This document shows positions 26,823 to 35,089 of a stretch of 51,233 nt of DNA, piece after piece. Positions within the stretch are counted from its first letter, which is position 1; each line of letters begins with the position of its first letter. Made by a program: the position numbers and the translations under genes. Below the pieces are notes generated by a model. That model saw only the letters and a list, made by a program, of their open reading frames with translations. It was not told where the DNA came from and searched no databases. Source of the DNA: Flavobacteriaceae bacterium (GTDB lineage Bacteria > Bacteroidota > Bacteroidia > Flavobacteriales > Flavobacteriaceae); NCBI GenBank assembly GCA_022425945.1, contig JAKMEK010000095.1, forward strand, positions 1-51,233. Reading direction: 5' to 3'.

Positions 26823-27177
26823 GAAGCGTTATTTCTTGTAATCCTTGATAATTCACAGCGCAGGGTGCATCTAACACTAAAGGCAATTCGTAATCATCGC
26901 CATGAGCTAGTCCAACACCTGCATAATAAGTACGCGCCTCAAATTTTTCTGCATGGGAACGTATTTTTTCCATAAAAACTCCATCGTAATCAACAGGGTT
27001 ATTGGGGTAACTGATAGCACGAACAATAATAAAGTGCAATTTCTTCTCTCTTAAACAAACAAACTGCGGGTCCTTTTTTAATTCAGAATTCACGGTCATA
27101 AACTCAAACCCATCTTCTTCTAGCTGTTTACCAACAACTTCCATCGCCAGATTGTGTAATTCTTGTTCGTTTAGCAT
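26815..27177 (-). CDS. Conserved nqr-linked protein of unknown function
   Basis: A 120-residue soluble protein with no membrane segment or cofactor motif (ELHNLAMEVVGKQLEE at the N-terminus, FVCLREKKLHFIIVRA in the middle, ARTYYAGVGLAHGDDYELP towards the end). I recall close relatives next to nqrF and apbE in flavobacteria, sometimes labelled as an Nqr subunit F; it is not NqrF, which is encoded by the gene upstream. The fold looks like a small mixed alpha/beta, possibly nuclease-like, domain, but this is a guess. It overlaps apbE by 8 bp, so the pair is co-translated. Confidence 0.75.
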   Translation of the reverse strand: MLNEQELHNLAMEVVGKQLEEDGFEFMTVNSELKKDPQFVCLREKKLHFIIVRAISYPNNPVDYDGVFMEKIRSHAEKFEARTYYAGVGLAHGDDYELPLVLDAPCAVNYQGLQEITLHG

Positions 27178-27189
27178 GAATATTCTTTT

Positions 27190-27218
27190 AAAAAAAAAGG
27201 GGCAACATACGTAGCCCC
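27190..27218 (-). terminator. Intrinsic terminator downstream of nqrF
   Basis: On the minus strand GGGGC (27218-27214), a 10-nt loop and GCCCC (27203-27199) are followed by a run of nine T residues (27198-27190). It lies in the 53-bp gap between nqrF and the next gene of the same strand, so transcription into apbE probably depends on read-through or on another promoter. Confidence 0.8.
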
Positions 27219-27230
27219 ATTTTCAACAAT

Positions 27231-28526
27231 TTATCCTCCAAAGTCGTCGAAACGAACATTTTCTGGTGGAATTCCGAAGTCATCGGCCATTTTTTCAACC
27301 GCTTGATTCATTAACGGTGGACCACAGAAGTATACTTCAATATCTTCTGGAGCTTCATGGGCTGACAAATAGTTGTCAATCACCACTTGATGAACGAATC
27401 CTTTGAATCCGTCTCCCTCACCATCTAATCCTTCTTTTACTTTCCAGTTGTCTTCTTCAGAAGGCTCTGAAAGTGCAACGTAGAATTTAAAGTTTGGATA
27501 ATCTTTTTCTAAAGCTCTGAAGTGTTCTAAGTAAAACAATTCACGCTTTGAACGACCACCATACCAGAAGGTAACCTTACGTCCAGTTTTGATGGTTCTA
27601 AATAATTCGTATAAATGAGAACGCATCGGTGCCATTCCTGCACCACCTCCTACGTATAACATTTCTGAATCAGACTCGTTTATGAAAAACTCACCAAAAG
27701 GACCAGAGATGGTAACTTTATCCCCTGGCTTTTTTGCAAAAATATAAGAAGATGCAATTCCTGGGTTTACTTCCATCCAACCGTTCTTAGCGCGATCCCA
27801 TGGTGGGGTAGCAATACGAACATTGAGCATTACTTCTCTTCCTTCTGCAGGATAAGAAGCCATGGAGTAAGCACGTTCTACAGATTCTGGATTTTTCATT
27901 TTCAATGGCCAAAGACCAAACTTATCCCATTCCAGTTTAAATTTATCGGGTTCACCTGGATGTTCCTCTGGGTGTGCAGAGATATCCATGTCTTGATAAT
28001 TAATTTCACAAGCTGGGATCTCAATTTGAATGTATCCCCCTGCTTTATAATCCATTTCTTCAGGAAGCTCGACCACAAATTCTTTGATGAAAGAGGCGAC
28101 ATTCCAGTTACGCACTACCGTAGCTTCCCATTTTTTGATCCCAAAAACTTCTTCTGGAACTTGGATAACCATGTTTTCTTTCACCTTTACTTGACAACCT
28201 AAACGCCATCCTTCAGCTATTTCTTTTCTAGAAAAGTGGGGCTTCTCTGTAGGAAGAATTTCTCCTCCACCTTCCATAACCTGACACTTACACTGAATAC
28301 AAGTTCCTCCACCACCACAGGCAGAAGGTAAAAATATCTTGTTATCTCCGAGAGTGTTTAACAATGTACTCCCAGAGGAAACCTCTACATTGTTACCACC
28401 ATTGATGAACAAAGAAACTGGCCCAGAAGGCATCAATTTGGCTTTAGCTCCCAACAACATTCCTACCAACAAAAAGATGATGCCCAAGAAGACAATCACA
28501 CACGCTAAAATAATTGTATAATCCAT
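27231..28526 (-). CDS. nqrF: Na+-translocating NADH:quinone reductase subunit F
   Basis: NqrF is the NADH-oxidising entry subunit. One membrane helix (about 3-26), then a ferredoxin domain with Cys70, Cys76, Cys79 and Cys111 for the 2Fe-2S cluster ([12 protein letters not shown]), then an FAD domain with RAYSMASYP and GPFGEFF, and a NADH domain with [16 protein letters not shown] and [13 protein letters not shown]. The length of 431 residues is slightly longer than in Vibrio (about 408). It ends the nqrABCDEF run and is followed by a terminator. Confidence 0.96.
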   Translation of the reverse strand: MDYTIILACVIVFLGIIFLLVGMLLGAKAKLMPSGPVSLFINGGNNVEVSSGSTLLNTLGDNKIFLPSACGGGGTCIQCKCQVMEGGGEILPTEKPHFSRKEIAEGWRLGCQVKVKENMVIQVPEEVFGIKKWEATVVRNWNVASFIKEFVVELPEEMDYKAGGYIQIEIPACEINYQDMDISAHPEEHPGEPDKFKLEWDKFGLWPLKMKNPESVERAYSMASYPAEGREVMLNVRIATPPWDRAKNGWMEVNPGIASSYIFAKKPGDKVTISGPFGEFFINESDSEMLYVGGGAGMAPMRSHLYELFRTIKTGRKVTFWYGGRSKRELFYLEHFRALEKDYPNFKFYVALSEPSEEDNWKVKEGLDGEGDGFKGFVHQVVIDNYLSAHEAPEDIEVYFCGPPLMNQAVEKMADDFGIPPENVRFDDFGG

Positions 28527-28534
28527 TTCTTTAT

Positions 28535-29152
28535 TTATAATTTAATTCCCATAAAACTCATAAAACCAATCGCCATTAAGCCCGTAATGATGAAGGTAAT
28601 TCCCAAACCACGAAGTGGCGCAGGTACATTGGAGTAGGTGATTTTTTCACGAATGGCTGCAATAGCAATAATGGCTAAAAACCAACCAATTCCCGAACCA
28701 AATCCATAAACTGCTGATTCACCAACTCCGCCAAAATCTTTTTGCTGCATAAACAACGAACCTCCTAAAATGGCACAGTTTACAGCAATCAAGGGTAAGA
28801 AAATACCTAGCGCACCATAGAGGGCGGGAGCAAATTTCTCCACAATCATTTCAACCAGCTGAACCATAGAAGCAATTACCGCAATGAACATAATGAAGCT
28901 TAAAAAACTCAAGTCTAACTCAGCATATTCTCCACCTAACCAAGCAAGAGCACCTGGCTTTAACAAATAGGTATCTAGTAAAAAGTTAATTGGCACTGTA
29001 ATCGATAATACAAAGATTACTGCAGCACCTAAACCAACAGCTGTTTTCACCGTTTTGGAAACCGCTAAATAGGAACACATCCCTAAGAAGTAGGCGAAAA
29101 TCATATTTTCGATGAAAATACTCTTGACAAATAAATTTACATATGTTTCCAT
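28535..29152 (-). CDS. nqrE: Na+-translocating NADH:quinone reductase subunit E
   Basis: NqrE is one of two paralogous membrane subunits (with NqrD) that form part of the sodium channel; it has about six helices. The beginning [21 protein letters not shown] carries the conserved Cys that helps bind the intramembrane iron centre between NqrD and NqrE. The length of 205 residues is normal. Gaps to nqrD (3 bp) and nqrF (8 bp) are short. Confidence 0.95.
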   Translation of the reverse strand: METYVNLFVKSIFIENMIFAYFLGMCSYLAVSKTVKTAVGLGAAVIFVLSITVPINFLLDTYLLKPGALAWLGGEYAELDLSFLSFIMFIAVIASMVQLVEMIVEKFAPALYGALGIFLPLIAVNCAILGGSLFMQQKDFGGVGESAVYGFGSGIGWFLAIIAIAAIREKITYSNVPAPLRGLGITFIITGLMAIGFMSFMGIKL

Positions 29153-29155
29153 TGC

Positions 29156-29848
29156 TTAGTTTTTTTCGATGAGTTTACGGTTACGTGATCGTTGGATCCA
29201 AATAAAAATTCCAACAGTAATCAATGCCATGGGCGACAACAACATTAGTCCATTGTTTTCATACCCCATTGCATAAGCAGCATCAGGAATTACTTGGTAA
29301 CCCAATAATTTCCCTGAGCCGAGAAGTTCTCTAAAAAAAGCAACGATAATAAGGATAAATCCATATCCAGCTGCATTTCCAATTCCATCGAGGAACGACT
29401 TCCACACGCCATTTCCTAGGGCAAAAGCCTCTAGGCGTCCCATAACAATACAGTTGGTGATGATCAATCCAATAAAGATGGATAATTCCTTGTATACGTC
29501 ATAAGCAAATGCTTTTAGGATTTGATCCACCAACACTACCATGGCCGCTACAACAACCAATTGTACAATGATTCGAATACGGTTGGGGATTAAATTACGC
29601 AACAATGAGATGATGACATTTGATGCAGCCATTACTGCCATTACCGAAATACTCATTACAATGGCTGGTTTAAGTTGCACCGTGATGGCCAAAGCAGAAC
29701 AAATTCCGAGAACTTGTACTGTAATTGGGTTATTGTCGTCCATTGGATCTGACAATAGGGCACGATTCTTTTTTGAGAAGAGTGCTTCTTTTTCTTTGTT
29801 CACAAAAAACAAAGTCGGTTTTTGTGTAGGGTTATTTTCCTTTGACAT
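29156..29848 (-). CDS. nqrD: Na+-translocating NADH:quinone reductase subunit D
   Basis: NqrD is a six-helix membrane subunit paired with NqrE. LGICSALAITVQLKPA contains the conserved Cys that binds the iron centre, and LIITNCIVMGRLEAFA is the second half of the pseudo-symmetric repeat with its own Cys. The chosen ATG 29848 (MSKENNPTQ) leaves 4 bp after nqrC; ATG 29869 would overlap nqrC by 17 bp. The N-terminus carries about 30 residues more than Vibrio NqrD; a shorter start is possible. Confidence 0.93.
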   Translation of the reverse strand: MSKENNPTQKPTLFFVNKEKEALFSKKNRALLSDPMDDNNPITVQVLGICSALAITVQLKPAIVMSISVMAVMAASNVIISLLRNLIPNRIRIIVQLVVVAAMVVLVDQILKAFAYDVYKELSIFIGLIITNCIVMGRLEAFALGNGVWKSFLDGIGNAAGYGFILIIVAFFRELLGSGKLLGYQVIPDAAYAMGYENNGLMLLSPMALITVGIFIWIQRSRNRKLIEKN

Positions 29849-29852
29849 GCGT

Positions 29853-30650
29853 TTAATTTTGGTAAGCAATAGTGGTTTCTTCCGTAGCTTCTTCTAGCGC
29901 TTGTTCTGCTTCAGTTGCATCGATTGCTGGTTCTACAGTCGTTGCGTTCTGTTTGAAATAGGGGGTGTAATGCGCTAAACGTTCGCTAATCATATCGGTT
30001 ACACCGTCTCCAGTAATGGTTGCACCAGAAATGGCGTCTACTTCATGATCTTCTTTGTCGGCCCCCTGTGGGTCATTGTTTGTCTTGGAAACATTGATTC
30101 CTACAAGTACACCTTCTGCATCGTAAATTTTTTCACCTTTAAAACGGTCTTGAAACCATTGCTGTGTAATCTCAGCACCCAAACCAGCTGTTTCACCTTT
30201 GTGATCGAACACTGCTCCTTTGATGGTAGTCATATCGTCCTCCAGGGCAATATATCCCCAAATGGCATCCCAAAGTCCAGCTCCACGGAGCGGAACAATA
30301 TAGTATTTTGCATCTTCCACTTCTGCTATGTAAAGGGGGAAACGCTGCTGCTCAATTGGCTTTTTGGTTTCGGTAGCTAATTTAATTTTAAACGCATTGA
30401 CCGAGGTATCGGTACTTCCGTCTTTCACTAAAGACAATTGCTCTTTGATGTATTCGTTGTAGAGTCCTTCTGCTTGGTCTCTATCGGTTTCAATTCCAAT
30501 CGTCGATAAGATGTTTTGCATCTGTTCTTTGCGGACATTTTCGTCTTGCTTACTCTTCAATGATGTTGCAGTATAGGCTAAAGATGAAGCCACTACAATG
30601 ACCATTATGGTTGCAAAAAGAAAAGTATACCCATTGCTATCTCTATTCAT
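29853..30650 (-). CDS. nqrC: Na+-translocating NADH:quinone reductase subunit C
   Basis: NqrC carries a covalently bound FMN on the periplasmic side. One membrane helix (about 8-28), then an FMN-binding domain with the flavinylation motif S208-G-A-T211 inside VDAISGATIT, where Thr211 is the expected attachment point for ApbE. GLWDAIWGYIAL and DHKGETAGLGAEI are also typical. At 265 residues the length is close to that in Vibrio (257). It ends with an acidic, Glu- and Ala-rich tail (about 240-262). Confidence 0.95.
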   Translation of the reverse strand: MNRDSNGYTFLFATIMVIVVASSLAYTATSLKSKQDENVRKEQMQNILSTIGIETDRDQAEGLYNEYIKEQLSLVKDGSTDTSVNAFKIKLATETKKPIEQQRFPLYIAEVEDAKYYIVPLRGAGLWDAIWGYIALEDDMTTIKGAVFDHKGETAGLGAEITQQWFQDRFKGEKIYDAEGVLVGINVSKTNNDPQGADKEDHEVDAISGATITGDGVTDMISERLAHYTPYFKQNATTVEPAIDATEAEQALEEATEETTIAYQN

Positions 30651-30652
30651 GA

Positions 30653-31810
30653 TTAGGCAGTTTTAAGTTGTGCCGCAGCCCAACGTTTTTTTCTTCGATT
30701 AATGTTTCCTTCAACCACGTAGTGATCGATGGTTGGTGCAAATACATTCATGAGTAGAATGGCTAACATTACTCCTTCTGGGTAGGCTGGGTTGAAGACG
30801 CGTATTAGAATACAAAAGATTCCAACTAAGATTCCATAAATCCATTTCCCTTTGTTGGTTTGTGCTGCAGACACAGGGTCGGTCGCCATAAAAACAATAC
30901 CAAAGGCAAAACCTCCAACAACGAGGTGATTCATCCAATCAAAACTCATTAAAGCATTTGCTCCCCATAGGTTGAACAAGAAGCCCATGATCGCTGCTCC
31001 ACCAATTCCACCAACAATAATACGCCAGCTACCAACGCCAGTAAAAATAAGGATCAATGCACCTACAGCCACCCAAAGGGTAGATGTTTCGGCAATTGAA
31101 CCAGGAATGGCACCTTGGAACATTTCGAAGAAGCTATAATTCACATTGTTCCCCGCTGCCAAGCTCCCAAGAATGGTTTCTCCAGATATAGCATCAACAT
31201 TGGATGCTTCCGAAACCCATACTTTGTTCCCCGACATATAAGTTGGGTAAGCAAAAAATGCAAAGGCACGTGCTGTTAAAGCAGGATTGAGAATGTTCAT
31301 CCCCGTTCCTCCGAAAGCTTCTTTGGCGATCAATACTGCAAAAGCAACAGAAATTGCTACCATCCAAAGCGGAATATCTACTGGCATAATCATTGGGATC
31401 AAAAGTCCTGTTACCAAATAGCCTTCGTTTACTTCATGCCCTCTGTAAATGGCGAAGATAAATTCTATGGTTAGTCCTACAATATAAGAGACTGCTATCA
31501 TTGGAACAATCTTCCATGCCCCGTGAATGAAAGCATCTAAAAAAGTAAACGCCTCTCCAGTTTGGATGAAGTACTGGTAGCCTGTATTGTAAATTCCGTA
31601 AATCAATGCGGGCAACAATGCAATGATTACGGTTACCATTGTACGCTTTAAATCAACCGCATCGCGAACGTGAGCTCCCTTGTTAGTGGTGTGATTTGGT
31701 ACAAATAAAAAAGTATCGAATGCATTAATTGCCGGAGCAAAGCGCTCGTATTTCTCCCCTTTTCCGAAGGGCTTTTTTATGTTATCGAGTGATTTTCTTA
31801 AAAAATTCAT
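30653..31810 (-). CDS. nqrB: Na+-translocating NADH:quinone reductase subunit B
   Basis: NqrB is the main sodium-conducting subunit, with ten helices, covalent FMN and riboflavin. Recognisable blocks are the N-terminal FLFVPNHTTNKGAHVRDAVDLKR region, EVNEGYLVTGLLIPMIMP, GMNILNPALTARAFAFFAYP and FGIVFMATDPVSAAQTNKGK. The motif for FMN attachment reads S209-G-E-T212 (VDAISGET) instead of SGAT, which is unusual; Thr212 is still available. The length of 385 residues is slightly shorter than in Vibrio (about 415). It is 2 bp from nqrC. Confidence 0.95.
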   Translation of the reverse strand: MNFLRKSLDNIKKPFGKGEKYERFAPAINAFDTFLFVPNHTTNKGAHVRDAVDLKRTMVTVIIALLPALIYGIYNTGYQYFIQTGEAFTFLDAFIHGAWKIVPMIAVSYIVGLTIEFIFAIYRGHEVNEGYLVTGLLIPMIMPVDIPLWMVAISVAFAVLIAKEAFGGTGMNILNPALTARAFAFFAYPTYMSGNKVWVSEASNVDAISGETILGSLAAGNNVNYSFFEMFQGAIPGSIAETSTLWVAVGALILIFTGVGSWRIIVGGIGGAAIMGFLFNLWGANALMSFDWMNHLVVGGFAFGIVFMATDPVSAAQTNKGKWIYGILVGIFCILIRVFNPAYPEGVMLAILLMNVFAPTIDHYVVEGNINRRKKRWAAAQLKTA

Positions 31811-31819
31811 ACTAGTTGT

Positions 31820-33169
31820 TTATCCTTCTTCTTTTATCATTAATTCAACTCCTCTTCTGATAATCTCTTGTGCTTCCAGTTTAGAAGTACTTGAATAGTC
31901 AATCAATGCAAAGTCTTGGGGCACGACTTCGTAAATCCCCAATACCTCCATGCGCTCAACATCCTCAATCATGCAAGATTTTATTAGTTGCATAGGATAG
32001 ATATCCATTGGAAATACTTTTTCCATTTCTCCCGTAACCACAAGGGCACGTTCTTCACCATTTAAGTTGGTGTCAACCTTCGCTTTACGTTTTCCGAAAA
32101 TCCATGAAAGTGATGTTTTGGACATACTTGGGATCTTGTTGTCTACAAAAGGTAACCATCCGAACATGCGGTAGTGATTTCCTTCAGGGATAACCGAAAA
32201 CAGGTTGTTGTAGTAACTCAAGTAACCACCTAAAGAAGTCGCTGTTCCTGTTAAAACATCTCCATTGATAAGTCGGTTAGGTTGGGCATCATCAAGGTTT
32301 GATTGCTGCAGCAAAGACGCAACAGATGCACCAATAGTAGTTTTGTAGTACTGTGGGTTTTTTACAGATGAACCTACAACAGCAACGGTACGCTGTGCAG
32401 AAAATTCACCTGTTAAAAACAAAGCACCTATGTTGGCAACGTCTTCTGGATTAACCACCCATACACGCTCTCCAGCATTGACTGGATTTAAGTGATGAAT
32501 CTGAACACCTACATTTCCTGCAGGATGCTGTCCTTTGATTCCAACTACATTGGCGTTGTTTACTTTCTCAAAGAAACCTTTAAAGTTCCCATCAGCAGTA
32601 AGTGTCACCTCCGCGAGTTTGGCTAAAACATCAATTCCTTTTTGGAATTCTGCCTTATTGTTTTTTAACAAAAAATCGTAATCTACATCCAACGGTGCCG
32701 TGGTAAATGAAGATACAAAAATTGCTTTTGGGGTATCTTCTGGCTGTGCAATCGTACCATAGGGACGTTGGCTAATGAACGGCCAAGCACCTGCTTTAAG
32801 TAGCACTTCTTTCAATTGTTCTTGCTCAAGTGATTCAAGCGAAGGAATCTCGTGTTTTACCGAACCCTGTGCTTCGTCTTGGGTAATTACAATTTCTAAT
32901 ATTTTTCTTTTTGCACCTCGAACAATCGCGGTAACCTCACCACCAACAGGCGATACAAAATGGATACGTGGATTTTGCTTCGAAAAGAACAAAGGACTTC
33001 CTTTTTGTACCTTTTCACCTTCTTTCACAAGAAGCTTGGGGGTAGTGTAGAAAAAGTCGTCTGGCTTAAGTGCGAATGTTTTGGATTGGTGAGTATCAAC
33101 CAATATCTTATTGGCTTCACCTTCAAGGCTTAAATTAAAACCTTTCCTTATTCGTATGTCTTTGGACAT
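31820..33169 (-). CDS. nqrA: Na+-translocating NADH:quinone reductase subunit A
   Basis: NqrA is the peripheral cytoplasmic subunit, first in the operon. Characteristic are the N-terminal IRIRKGFNLSLEGEA, the biotinyl/lipoyl-like barrel LVKEGEKVQKGSPLFF...SPVGGEVTAIVRGAKR, and RVWVVNPEDVANIGALFLTGEF near the middle. The length of 449 residues fits. A strong promoter lies 24 bp upstream. The operon order nqrABCDEF is canonical. Confidence 0.95.
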   Translation of the reverse strand: MSKDIRIRKGFNLSLEGEANKILVDTHQSKTFALKPDDFFYTTPKLLVKEGEKVQKGSPLFFSKQNPRIHFVSPVGGEVTAIVRGAKRKILEIVITQDEAQGSVKHEIPSLESLEQEQLKEVLLKAGAWPFISQRPYGTIAQPEDTPKAIFVSSFTTAPLDVDYDFLLKNNKAEFQKGIDVLAKLAEVTLTADGNFKGFFEKVNNANVVGIKGQHPAGNVGVQIHHLNPVNAGERVWVVNPEDVANIGALFLTGEFSAQRTVAVVGSSVKNPQYYKTTIGASVASLLQQSNLDDAQPNRLINGDVLTGTATSLGGYLSYYNNLFSVIPEGNHYRMFGWLPFVDNKIPSMSKTSLSWIFGKRKAKVDTNLNGEERALVVTGEMEKVFPMDIYPMQLIKSCMIEDVERMEVLGIYEVVPQDFALIDYSSTSKLEAQEIIRRGVELMIKEEG

Positions 33170-33192
33170 CTGTATAAATTCTAAAATTCATG

Positions 33193-33223
33193 CAAATTTA
33201 GCAATTAATCCTTGCTATACAAA
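33193..33223 (-). promoter_or_regulatory. nqr operon promoter
   Basis: On the minus strand TTTG (33220-33223), exactly 19 nt and TAAATTTG (33193-33200) match the Bacteroidetes housekeeping promoter fully. It ends 23 bp before the nqrA ATG. The spacing is identical to the aromatic operon promoter at 45909-45939. Confidence 0.75.
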
Positions 33224-33338
33224 ACCCTACCAAAACGAATTTAACTTATTTATAAACATTCTTAATAATCTGTTTAAGCTTTGAAGAGCTTGACCATGTC
33301 AATGGATGGGTGAATAAACTTTTCCGTATCTTAGTGGG

Positions 33339-34583
33339 ATGAAATTTCGAATTTTAACCTACTTAATGTTAGTCACTGCTTTATGGCTCCAAGGGCAAGT
33401 TGCAAAAGAACAAAATAAGGTTGATTTCATCAAATCAATCCAGTTCAAAGGGACAGAATACGCAGGTCAATTTCCACTGGTAAGGTTAAACGAAACGTTT
33501 ACGCTTAGCTTTGATGACCTTTTGGCCCTTGACAACGACTATTACTACCGAATAAAACACTTCAACCGCGATTGGACACCAAGTGAATTATTTACCAATC
33601 AATACTTGACGGGATACGACAACCTCCGCATTGACACCTACCAGAGTTCTTTTAGCACACTTCAACGCTACACACACTATAGCCTTAGCCTCCCCAACGA
33701 GAGAACTCAATTTAAAGTGTCCGGAAACTATATGTTGGAAGTGTACAACTCAGGTGATGAATTGGTCTTTTCGCGAAAGTTCTTGGTATATGAGGACAGG
33801 GTTCAAGTTCAGGCGGGTACCTATCCTGCAAGAGATCTATCCAATTTTGCCAGCCACCAAAACATTCAGTTTACCGTAACACCGTTAAATTTCAGCATAC
33901 GCAATCCTCAGGAAGATTTGAATGTATTGTTGCTCCAAAACGACCAATGGGATACTGCTTTTTTTTCTCCCCCACCCCAATTTAACACAGGAAATAGCTA
34001 TGTTTATCGATACGACAGCCAAACGCAATTCGAAGGAGGAAATGAATTTCTATACTTTGACTCTAAAGACATTCGTGTTGCCACCCCCAACATTAGTTAT
34101 GTAAATCGTGAAGAAGTGTATCAGCATTACTTGTATTTAGACGTGCCAAGAGAAAGGGAAGCCTACACCTATTTTCCCGACATCAATGGCGATTTCTCCA
34201 TCAATACCTTGCAAGGCTCTAACCCAGATATTGAAGCCGACTATAGCGTTGTTTATTTTAGCCTTGCCAAACAATATGAACTGAATGATGAGGAAATTTT
34301 CATTTATGGGAAATTCAATAATTATGCGCTAACCGATGAGAATAAAATGATTTACAATCCTAGTCTAGAAGTCTATGAGGGTATTTTGTTTTTAAAACAA
34401 GGCTTTTACAACTACAAATATGTAAGTCGTCTGGATGGTATATTGGACAAAAACAAGCTTTCCGGAAACCATGCTTCTACCGAAAACAATTACCTTATCC
34501 TTGTGTATCATCGCGCCATTGGAGCGCTTTATGACGCTTTGGTTGGCTGGGGAAATGTGCAATCTTTTGAACTACAGAATTAG
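33339..34583 (+). CDS. Type IX secretion system plug-like protein (DUF5103)
   Basis: An exported 414-residue, beta-rich protein with a signal peptide (about 1-19, ending LWLQG). It matches the DUF5103 family, since renamed for its similarity to the Plug protein that closes the SprA translocon of the type IX secretion system. Typical elements are YYYRIKHFNRDWTPSEL near the N-terminus, NQYLTGYDNLRIDTYQSSF, the central SNFASHQNIQFTV and the C-terminal YGKFNNYALTDENKM block. Whether it is the main plug or a paralogue cannot be told. A -7 box variant (TATCTTAG, 33327-33334) ends 4 bp before the start codon. Confidence 0.82.
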   Translation: MKFRILTYLMLVTALWLQGQVAKEQNKVDFIKSIQFKGTEYAGQFPLVRLNETFTLSFDDLLALDNDYYYRIKHFNRDWTPSELFTNQYLTGYDNLRIDTYQSSFSTLQRYTHYSLSLPNERTQFKVSGNYMLEVYNSGDELVFSRKFLVYEDRVQVQAGTYPARDLSNFASHQNIQFTVTPLNFSIRNPQEDLNVLLLQNDQWDTAFFSPPPQFNTGNSYVYRYDSQTQFEGGNEFLYFDSKDIRVATPNISYVNREEVYQHYLYLDVPREREAYTYFPDINGDFSINTLQGSNPDIEADYSVVYFSLAKQYELNDEEIFIYGKFNNYALTDENKMIYNPSLEVYEGILFLKQGFYNYKYVSRLDGILDKNKLSGNHASTENNYLILVYHRAIGALYDALVGWGNVQSFELQN

Positions 34584-34610
34584 CTGTTGAACAACAAAAA
34601 CTGATTTCTT

Positions 34611-34624
34611 AACCGATGTCGGTT
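34611..34624. terminator. Possible weak terminator after the DUF5103 gene
   Basis: AACCG, ATGT, CGGTT forms a 5-bp hairpin 27 bp after the stop, followed by an imperfect T-rich tract (GTATTCATTTTTA). The stem is short, so this is a weak prediction. Confidence 0.35.
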
Positions 34625-34667
34625 GTATTCATTTTTATATTAACTTGCTATAAATTAAGCAACTATC

Positions 34668-35054
34668 ATGTTTCAACAGGTGACCAAAGGGATAAAAATC
34701 TCTGTACTGACAAAGTTTGAAGGGACATTCATGAAAAACAACGTTCCCAATTACGCTTTCCGCTACACTGTTCGCATTGAAAACCAAGGTAAAGATGTTG
34801 TTCAGCTAACCAATCGTCATTGGAAAATAATGGAGTCTAACCGAAGACCACATTACGTAGACGGCGCGGGTGTTATTGGAAAAAAACCCATCCTTAAGTC
34901 TGGTGATTCCCACACTTATCAATCCAACTGTTTACTTACCTCTCCCATCGGGGCAATGAGCGGCTACTACACCATGATAAATTTTTCTTCAGCACAAGAG
35001 TTTGATGTCGAAATTCCCACTTTTAAATTAGCCACAACCTTTGCGCTTAATTAA
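34668..35054 (+). CDS. apaG: ApaG family protein
   Basis: A 128-residue fibronectin III-like single-domain protein. Family markers are the N-terminal TKGIKISVLTKFEG, FRYTVRIENQG, QLTNRHWKI and the glycine-rich motif GAGVIGKKPILKSGDSHTYQS. ApaG is historically linked to Co2+ and Mg2+ efflux in Salmonella (CorD), but its biochemical role is not settled. It stands alone between the DUF5103 gene and pruA with 35 bp to the latter. Confidence 0.94.
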   Translation: MFQQVTKGIKISVLTKFEGTFMKNNVPNYAFRYTVRIENQGKDVVQLTNRHWKIMESNRRPHYVDGAGVIGKKPILKSGDSHTYQSNCLLTSPIGAMSGYYTMINFSSAQEFDVEIPTFKLATTFALN

Positions 35055-35089
35055 AGTATTTTTTTCTTTATTTGATAAAAATATACGTC

